DNA of 64,000 bases from Amorphochlora amoebiformis. Taxonomy: Eukaryota > Cercozoa > Chlorarachniophyceae. Each line of letters starts with the position of its first letter. Position 1 is the stretch's first letter. Below the pieces are notes generated by a model. The model ran no database searches, was not told the origin of the DNA, and worked only from the letters and a program-made list of their open reading frames with translations. The stretch is taken from assembly GCA_054601695.1 (NCBI GenBank), contig BAAHQB010000175.1, forward strand, positions 338,517 to 402,516, read 5' to 3'. The position numbers and the translations under genes were made by a program. Below are positions 54,136-64,000 of this stretch, piece by piece.

Positions 54136-55403
54136 ATGGGTCCGAGCAGGGGGTATGGTGGCAGTCGCCGGGCATGGGGCCATGAGGGGAAATGGTCGGT
54201 TAAGTGGGTGTGTATATGTCTGGGATTTGCGTTGGTTTGGGGTTGCTTTCATGTTGTCCTGGGAGGGGCAGTTTTCGCGTCAAATGGCAACCTGGAAGGC
54301 GTGTTCCGCGGCATCAACACACAACGTATCACGAAGGGCATGATGCTTGGGCAAGTCAGTAAAGGTTCCAGGGGGGTGGTGAAAGCTGGACAGGACTATA
54401 GATTCGCCCCCATGTGGGGTTTTACCGGTAGATACGGGTACAAGAAGGCTTCTCCAAGCCGACAGAATTCGGCAGGAATGTGTTGTGGTGGTATGGGTCG
54501 AAAACCCGGGGATTGGGTCTCTCGAGATGATATCCGAACGTACGGCCAGCGAATTTCAGACGTACATGTGGGTGACTTGGACGGTATGAAGTACCGAGAT
54601 CTGCAGTCTCTCGCCAAGGATCTGGGCATCAAGGCCAACCAGAAGGCACCGGAGCTGCGCAAGGCCATCCGTCAATCCTTAGCTCAGCTTGACGAAGGTG
54701 CAGTGCCTCATATGGCTCAAGTGAATGTTGGGGATGGCGGGGATAATGTGGGTGGAGTGACAGAGGTGGCTGGGGCAGTGGATGTGGGTGGTGAGACCGC
54801 GTTGAGTGCAAGTGTGAAGCAGGCTGAAGGCCTCAATGAAGAGATGGATTATGACATGGACAAAGAGGTGAACAATGACGACCTGAATGATGGCCTGGAC
54901 TACGACTTTGATCTCGATCTGCTAGAGCAAGAATGGGACATGGACATGGCCCAACCCCTCGACCCACTCGATTTGGGAGTCGATTCTCAACTGCCTCTCT
55001 CGGACGAGTACACGTCCACCTCCATCTCCACCGCTTCCACCTCCACTCTTGCTTCTATCCAAGGGCGTCAACACCACGACCATGGCCATAACCATCGCCC
55101 CCCTCAAGACTCGAAACTCGATTCTCTCGACTATCCCGGCGCAGTCGACTCGCCCGATGAATCCACTAACGTCGATGGTCATGGACGCATACCAGGGACG
55201 TCGGTGACGCCAGTAGCGATAGAGGCGGACTCGAAAGGGTTGTACCCGGTGTTCGTGGGAAACCTGCCGCTCGAAGCTTCTGAAGAAGACGTACGCTACC
55301 AAACATATAATAACCATATAGTACAAATATATATATATATATATATATATTCATCTATACATCTATATATGTATATATGTATAGATGTGTATATATATAC
55401 ATC

Positions 55404-55438
<35 letters not shown>

Positions 55439-55575
55439 ATGTATATATATATATATATATAATGCATATATATATATATTATATAAATATATGTATAACA
55501 TAATATACGTACATATATAATATATGTATATATGTATACATTATATATATATATATAATATAGTATAATATATAT

Positions 55576-55634
<59 letters not shown>

Positions 55635-55650
55635 ATTATATACATATTCA

Positions 55651-55698
<48 letters not shown>

Positions 55699-55722
55699 AT
55701 ATATTTATATATATTTATACGC

Positions 55723-55775
<53 letters not shown>

Positions 55776-55828
55776 TGGTATGTGTGTGTGTGTTTACACT
55801 CCTCGAATATATGTATGTATATAATACA

Positions 55829-55889
<61 letters not shown>

Positions 55890-56667
55890 ATATATATAAT
55901 AAATTTATATATATTTATATATATTATATATTTATACGTATTATATATTTATATATATATATATATAATATATATATATATATAATATATATGTATATGT
56001 TTAATATATATATGTATGTGTCCCCATATAATATATATGTGTATATAAATATATATATATATATATATACATACATGATATGTTTGGCGTAGATTGAAGA
56101 ATTCCTGGGCGGGAATGCATGCCTGGTGGAGTTGGGGTACGACCCGAGAACCAAACAACGCCAAAGGTACTAACTCCCAGCGAAATGAGCAGTGATAAGA
56201 GCAAACGTAGGAATGATTACTATGGCAACGAGTCGTGTTCTGTTATTAACGAGATAGTGCAACTTAAGGTAGAAATGATTAGTTGCCGACTAGTCGTGTC
56301 TGTTATTCACAGTAGTGCATACATACATACTATGCCAATGACTGCTGCCATAGTATAGTCATGTCTGTTATTGACAGGTAGTGCATACATACATACTATG
56401 GCAATGACTGCTTGCCATAGTATAGTCGTGTCTGTTATTGACAGGTAGTGCATGCATAGATATATACTAGGGCAATGACTGTTTACCAATGAGTCGTGTC
56501 TGCCATTGACAGGTAGTGCATACATACATACATACTATGGCAATGAGTCGTGTTCTGTTTTCATCAGGTACTGCATCGCAAGGTACCGCTCAGAATCGGC
56601 CGCCTTGTTGGCTATAGAGATGGATGGAAAACAACTACATCAACACACCCTCAGCGTCAAACCGTAG
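54136..56667 (+). CDS. Rho_N/SAP-like and RRM RNA-binding protein
   Basis: Exons 54136-55290, 56093-56166 and 56568-56667 (TAG) join in phase. The N-terminus holds a hydrophobic stretch ([20 protein letters not shown]) followed by a basic, Ser/Thr/Gly-rich segment, like a bipartite plastid presequence; a simple signal anchor is the alternative. Near residues 155-190, [20 protein letters not shown] resembles the Rho_N/SAP nucleic-acid-binding helix pair. After an acidic linker an RRM is built across all exons: RNP2-like [15 protein letters not shown], then [17 protein letters not shown]1-like [20 protein letters not shown]. It is probably an organellar RNA-binding protein. The RRM ends abruptly; a donor at 56656 would let the gene continue into the downstream zinc-finger exons. 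Confidence 0.78.
56205..56567 (+). repeat. Five decoy copies of an acceptor junction
   Basis: Units of about 65 bp carry 'atactatggcaatga', 'cgtgtctgttattgacag' and 'gtagtgcatacatac'. The real acceptor (tctgttttcatcag|gtactgc, 56567) is the last of about six. In the decoys the first full codon after the join is TAG where the true exon has TAC. Confidence 0.85.
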
Positions 56668-56760
56668 TTGAAAAAACATTCCATTCCATGCTTGACTTGA
56701 TAAACAACTACATCAACACACCCTCACCTTCAAGCTGTAGTTGAACACATTCCATGCTTG
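56625..56760 (+). repeat. 71-bp duplication at the end of the RRM exon
   Basis: Two copies of 'aaacaactacatcaacacac' followed by 'cgtagttgaa' and 'cattccatgcttga'. In the second copy the possible donor agc|gtcaaa has become accttcaag. Confidence 0.75.
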
Positions 56761-56840
56761 ACATGATTCTAACCTTGCGTGACATGTGTTAGAACACTCT
56801 ATCGATGATCCTACTTGAGTTTTAAGAAACTATTTCCCAG

Positions 56841-56880
56841 CTCCCATCAGACCTCCGACGCTGCGAAGCGAAGAAGCCAG
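56841..56880 (+). CDS. Possible 40-base linking exon
   Basis: Sequence between a good acceptor (tttcccag) and a donor (g|gtatat) reads LPSDLRRCEAKKP. It would follow in phase if the RRM exon were spliced at 56656. It is the only evidence for a link between the RRM gene and the exons from 58486. Confidence 0.35.
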
Positions 56881-57061
56881 GTATATAATCCAACTCTGCA
56901 CGACTCTATCTAGCCCAAAGCTGAGTTGCAGCTGGTGGTTTGATGTAGAACTCATGCCCTTTGTCTCATTCGGAAATCTCTCGCTTGGTGCAACAACGTG
57001 CAAAGGCCAGGAAAAACAAACAGTTCAGGAATATCTAATTACATATATACCAATATAAATC

Positions 57062-57096
<35 letters not shown>

Positions 57097-57529
57097 GCAT
57101 ATATATATTATATATGCATATATATATATATATTTAAATAAATATATATATATATATACATATAATATATATATATATATATATACATATTATATATATA
57201 TATATATATAATAGGATATTATATATATATATATATAATATGATATTATATATATAGATATATTATCAACGCACCGATATGGTATATTTTGGGTATTTAA
57301 TGAGTTGGTTGAGACCAGTTTGACCTGTTGCTATGCCACTTCGTTACCATTAACTTGCTTGGGCTATTACTTACGTACTAACCCTAACCGTTAGCTTACG
57401 TACTTCGATTAACTTGCTTGGGGTATCACTTACATACTTCGATTACCATTAACTTGCTTGGGGTATCACTTACACCATTTACTTGCTTGGGTATGAGTAC
57501 GCACGTGTGACGTTTTATAGTGAGCGGGT

Positions 57530-58075
57530 GATAGGTGATCATGCGTATTCGGACTTGTGAGCGGGTTTTAGATGATGATGCGTGTGAGGTGACATGCGTA
57601 TTCGGACTTGTGAGCGGGTTTTAGATGATGATGCGTGTGAGGTGACATGCGTTTTCGGACTTGTGAGCTTTTGACAGATGATGATGCGTGTGAGGTGACA
57701 TGATACTCAGACTTGTGAGCGGGTTTTAGATGACCATGCGTGTGAGGTGACATGCGTTTTCGGACTTGTGAGCTTGTGACAGATGATGATGCGTGTGTGG
57801 TGACATGATACTCAGACTTGTGAGCTTTTGACAGATGATGATGCGTGTGAGGTGACATGCATATTCGGACTTGTGAGCTTGTGACAGATGATGATGCGTG
57901 TGAGGTGACCTGATACTCAGACTTGTGAGCGGGTGACAGATGACCATGCGTGTGTGGTGACATGATATGAGCGGTTTTAGATGATGATGCGTGTGTGGGC
58001 ACATGATAGTTGGATTTGTGAGCGGGTTTTAGATGATGATGCGTGGTGGTGACATGACATGATATTCGGAGTTTA
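57530..58075 (+). repeat. About 53-bp minisatellite
   Basis: About ten units share 'cggacttgtgagcgggtttt' and 'agatgatgatgcgtgtgagg'. Minus-strand His/Ser-rich ORFs over it are artefacts. The block 57290-57490 before it has a 'taacttgcttggggtatcac' repeat. Confidence 0.85.
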
Positions 58076-58225
58076 TTCCCTGTCCAATTATTCATAGTTA
58101 GTACCTATATTTTCCGCTGTAGACTCTCTATCAAGTTGAGTTAACAATACATATACATAGATATATGTATATATGAATGTATATATAATATATATATGTA
58201 TAAACACATATGTATATGTATGTAT

Positions 58226-58256
<31 letters not shown>

Positions 58257-58265
58257 GTATATATG

Positions 58266-58297
<32 letters not shown>

Positions 58298-58354
58298 TGT
58301 ATCTAATTTATATGTATATATATATATATATATAGAGTAGACCTACATTATATC

Positions 58355-58386
<32 letters not shown>

Positions 58387-58485
58387 TTGGCAAGTATATG
58401 TAGATAACAAAAAATGAAATTTTTATATAATACATATACATTTACGTATTGTAAATAAAGTTGTATATGTGGCATGAAATGATAG

Positions 58486-61021
<2,536 letters not shown>

Positions 61022-61259
61022 TACTAATCCTAATTTGCGTTTAACATGTTTTCTCACTGGTCTGGTCAGGAGTCCGACTCGGACTGTTGCTAGTATTTAA
61101 CCAATAAAAATTAAATCAAATTCAACTTCAGATCTACATTATCTAGATTATCGATCATTTAAATTTGTTTCTGCATGTACAAACTGGAAAATGTAACTAC
61201 CTAGAAGTCAAAAAAGTTACGTAAACATTTGAGCGTATAATCTGGTTTGGGTGTGGGAC
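61022..61259 (+). other. 3' flank of the zinc-finger gene
   Basis: No gene is seen. A possible polyadenylation signal (AATAAA within ccaataaaaatta) lies near 61100, about 80 bp after the stop codon. Confidence 0.45.
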
Positions 61260-62524
61260 ATTAGGGTGTTAAAGTTAGGGTTAAAAATTAGGTTAGGGTT
61301 TTCAGGTAAGGGATTGGCGGTCGGGTTAGCGTGTCGGGTCTGGCCGCAGGGTTAAGGTTAGGGCGTCGGGTTAGGGCGTCGGGTTAGGGCGTCGGGCTAG
61401 GCCGTCGGGTTAGGCCGTCGCGATAGAGTTAGGGTTAGAATGTCGGGTTAGGGTTAGGGTGTCGGGTTAGGGTGTCGGGTTAGGGTGTCGGGTTAGGGTG
61501 TCGGGTTAGGGTTAGGGTTAGGGTTAGGGTGTCGGGTTAGGGTGTCGGGTTAGGGTGTCGGGTTAGGGTGTCGGGTTAGGGTTAGGGTTAGGGTTAGGGT
61601 TAGGGTTAGGGTTAGGGTTAGGGTTAGGGTGTCGGGTTAGGGTTAGGGTGTCGGGTTAGGGTTAGGGTGTCGGGTTAGGGTTAGGGTGTCGGGTTAGGGT
61701 TAGGGTGTCGGGTTAGGGTTAGGGTGTCGGGTTAGGGTGTCGGGTTAGGGTTAGGGTGTCGGGTTAGGGTTAGGGTGTCGGGTTAGGGTTAGGGTTAGGG
61801 TTAGGGTTAGGGTTAGGGTGTCGGGTTAGGGTGTCGGGTTAGGGTGTCGGGTTAGGGTTAGGGTTAGGGTGTCGGGTTAGGGTTAGGGTTAGGGTTAGGG
61901 TTAGGGTTAGGGTGTCGGGTTAGGGTGTCGGGTTAGGGTTAGGGTGTCGGGTTAGGGTTAGGGTGTCGGGTTAGGGTTAGGGTTAGGGTTAGGGTTAGGG
62001 TGTCGGGTTAGGGTTAGAATTAGGGTTAGGGTGTCGGGTTAGGGTTAGGGTGTCGGGTTAGGGTGTCGGGTTAGGGTGTCGGGTTAGGGTGTCGGGTTAG
62101 GGTGTCGGGTTAGGGTGTCGGGTTAGGGTTAGGGTGTCGGGTTAGGGTGTCGGGTTAGGGTGTCGGGTTAGGGTTAGGGTGTCGGGTTAGGGTTAGGGTT
62201 AGGGTTAGGGTTAGGGTGTCGGGTTAGGGTTAGGGTTAGGGTTAGGGTTAGGGTTAGGGTTAGGGTTAGGGTTAGGGTTAGGGTTAGGGTGTCGGGTTAG
62301 GGTTAGGGTTAGGGTTAGGGTTAGGGTGTCGGGTTAGGGTTAGGGTTAGGGTTAGGGTGTCGGGTTAGGGTTAGGGTGTCGGGTTAGGGTTAGGGTGTCG
62401 GGTTAGGGTTAGGGTTAGGGTTAGGGTGTCGGGTTAGGGTGTCGGGTTAGGGTGTCGGGTTAGGGTTAGGGTTAGGGTTAGGGTTAGGGTTAGGGTTAGG
62501 GTTAGGGTTAGGGTTAGGGTTAGA
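61260..62524 (+). repeat. Telomere-type TTAGGG array with TGTCGGG variant
   Basis: About 1.26 kb is built almost entirely from TTAGGG and the heptamer TGTCGGG, irregularly alternating. The left edge (61260-61440) is degenerate (ttaaaaattaggttaggg, gggcgtcgggttaggg). The right part is cleaner, ending in about eleven pure TTAGGG units. The G-rich strand runs 5' to 3' rightwards, as at a right chromosome end, but unrelated sequence follows, so it is interstitial in this assembly. Confidence 0.93.
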
Positions 62525-63220
62525 CTTTTTCTGAATTTCTGCCTGGACCTTTTTAAGGTCACTTCATCTTTATAATTTGTACACAGTCTTTATTTAAAGC
62601 TTATATAGCAATGATTTAAAAGCAGGATAGCGCTTTCGGCGGCTCAAGACCACCATCATCAGTCCTACATTGCTTTGGATAGTATATATATGAGGTATTC
62701 TCGAATATATATATCTATCTTTGAATTGAGTATCTAGTTGAATTGATTTATCAACTTAGCTGCCTGTTATGGCGCTTATTTTATAGCTGCCTATTTTGTG
62801 AAATGGCGCTTATTTTATGGCTGCCTATTTTATGAAAATGGCGCTCTTATAGATACTCAATCGGAAGCTGAGACTTTTTCTGAATTTCTGCCTGGACCTT
62901 TTTAAGGTCACTTCATCTTTATAATTTGTACACAGTCTTTATTTAAAGCTTATATAGCAATGATTTAAAAGCAGGATAGCGCTTTCGGCGGCTCAAGACC
63001 ACCATCATCAGTCCTACATTGCTTTGGATAGTATATATATGAGGTATTCTCGAATATATATATCTATCTTTGAATTGAGTATCTAGTTGAATTGATTTAT
63101 CAACTTAGCTGCCTGTTATGGCGCTTATTTTATAGCTGCCTATTTTGTGAAATGGCGCTTATTTTATGGCTGCCTATTTTATGAAAATGGCGCTCTTATA
63201 GATACTCAATCGGAAGCTGA
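62523..63220 (+). repeat. Two 349-bp tandem copies next to the telomeric array
   Basis: The unit starts 'gactttttctgaatttctgc' at 62523 and again at 62872. A third copy begins at 63221 but diverges after five bases. The copies look identical. Each contains 'tttaaaagcaggatagcgct' and three forms of 'atggcgcttattttatggct'. No ORF is present. Its position suggests a subtelomeric repeat. Confidence 0.9.
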
Positions 63221-63299
63221 GACTTGCTCTGTCAGTCGATTTTGGGGGTTCATGGGTTTCGTGTTTGTGGCATCCCATTGTATTATGGGATGAATTGTG

Positions 63300-63745
63300 A
63301 CCGAATTTTTAATTTTAATTTTTCGGAATCTAGAATTTAATTTTTCGGAATCTAAGTTCTGAAAATGTCAATAACAGTCGGTCCAATAAAATTTTTTTAA
63401 TGGACCGGTCCAATAAAAAATAAATGGATCGGTCCAATAAAATTTTAATGGATCAGTCTAAATTTTAGAATTTATTTCCGGAATTTGAGTTCTGAAAATC
63501 GGTCCAATAAAATTTTTAGAATTTATTTCCGGAATTTGAGTTCTGAAAATCGGTCCAATAAAATTTTAATGGACCGGTCCAATAAAAAATAAATGGATCG
63601 GTCCAATAAAATTTAAATGGATCAGTCCAAATTTTAGAATTTATTTCCGGAATTTTGAATTCTGAAAATCGGTCCAATAAAAAATAAATGGATCGGTCCA
63701 ATAAAATGGATCGGTCCAATAAAATGGATTAGGCCAATAAAATGG
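63300..63745 (+). repeat. A+T-rich repeat with 'atcggtccaataaaat'
   Basis: About fifteen imperfect units contain ggaccggtccaataaa or ggatcggtccaataaaa, each with a small palindrome (ggaccggtcc). The minus-strand ORF over it (FYWTDPF repeats) is an artefact. The remaining 63746-64000 shows no gene. Confidence 0.8.
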
Positions 63746-64000
63746 CTTGATTATGGACATTTTTTCGTTTTTTGTATCGACTACAATTTATGTATATATA
63801 CATGTATATTTTATATATATATACATATATGTATATATATATAAATACCGGTTATATATATACCAGATATATATATATATAATTTATATATATATATGTA
63901 AACGTGCTGACTTAATGCTTTAAGTCTTTTATTATTGAGCTATTCTTCCTGACTGTATATGCTCCAGGGTATTTGCAATTTATTTTTAGACCTTATATTG

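Overview
The window is nuclear DNA from a microbial eukaryote. Its genes are split into many short exons, and the introns are filled with (TA)n arrays and minisatellites. The right part carries a TTAGGG-type array. One protein starts with a hydrophobic segment followed by a basic, hydroxylated stretch, which resembles the bipartite presequence of a secondary-plastid alga. That points towards a chlorarachniophyte- or stramenopile-like alga, but this is inference and the taxon is not established.

Layout. 1-1.54 kb: decayed LTR-retrotransposon pol remnant (protease, start of reverse transcriptase, integrase). 1.54-5.15 kb: repeats, two poly-G runs and a CTAG-rich spacer. 5.15-6.61 kb (-): low-complexity basic/Ser-rich protein. 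7.42-36.44 kb (+): one 29-kb gene of about 43 short exons encoding an Arg/Ser-rich N-terminus, a Dbl-homology RhoGEF domain, a PH domain, a C2 domain, a second PH-like end and ankyrin repeats. 37.21-40.22 kb (-): secretory-pathway glycosyltransferase-like protein, four exons. 41.20-43.62 kb (+): ankyrin-repeat protein, five exons. 44.83-53.88 kb (-): sixteen-exon protein with a RanBP2-like zinc finger, a PHD finger and a DOT1-like SAM methyltransferase domain. 54.14-56.67 kb (+): Rho_N/SAP-like plus RRM RNA-binding protein, probably organelle- or secretory-targeted. 58.49-61.02 kb (+): three modules resembling the C-terminal motif of cysteinyl-tRNA synthetase, an RGG segment and a C-terminal RanBP2 zinc finger; it may be the 3' part of the preceding gene. 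61.26-62.52 kb: TTAGGG array with a TGTCGGG variant, followed by two 349-bp tandem copies and A+T-rich repeats.

The exon models were built by hand from splice signals, reading-phase continuity and recognisable domains. Three phases of the 29-kb gene remain unresolved and are marked. The four other multi-exon models (37.2, 41.2, 44.8 and 58.5 kb) and the RRM gene join in phase throughout, although the 5' end of the 58.5-kb model is missing.

The most unusual signal is that many exon edges are tandemly duplicated together with their splice site. This leaves one to five decoy acceptors or donors beside the real one, and many decoys are mutated or lead straight to a stop codon. Other notable points are donors with no +5G and frequent GTAC, CTAG-rich spacers found only where genes or elements converge, and minisatellite blocks inverted inside introns.
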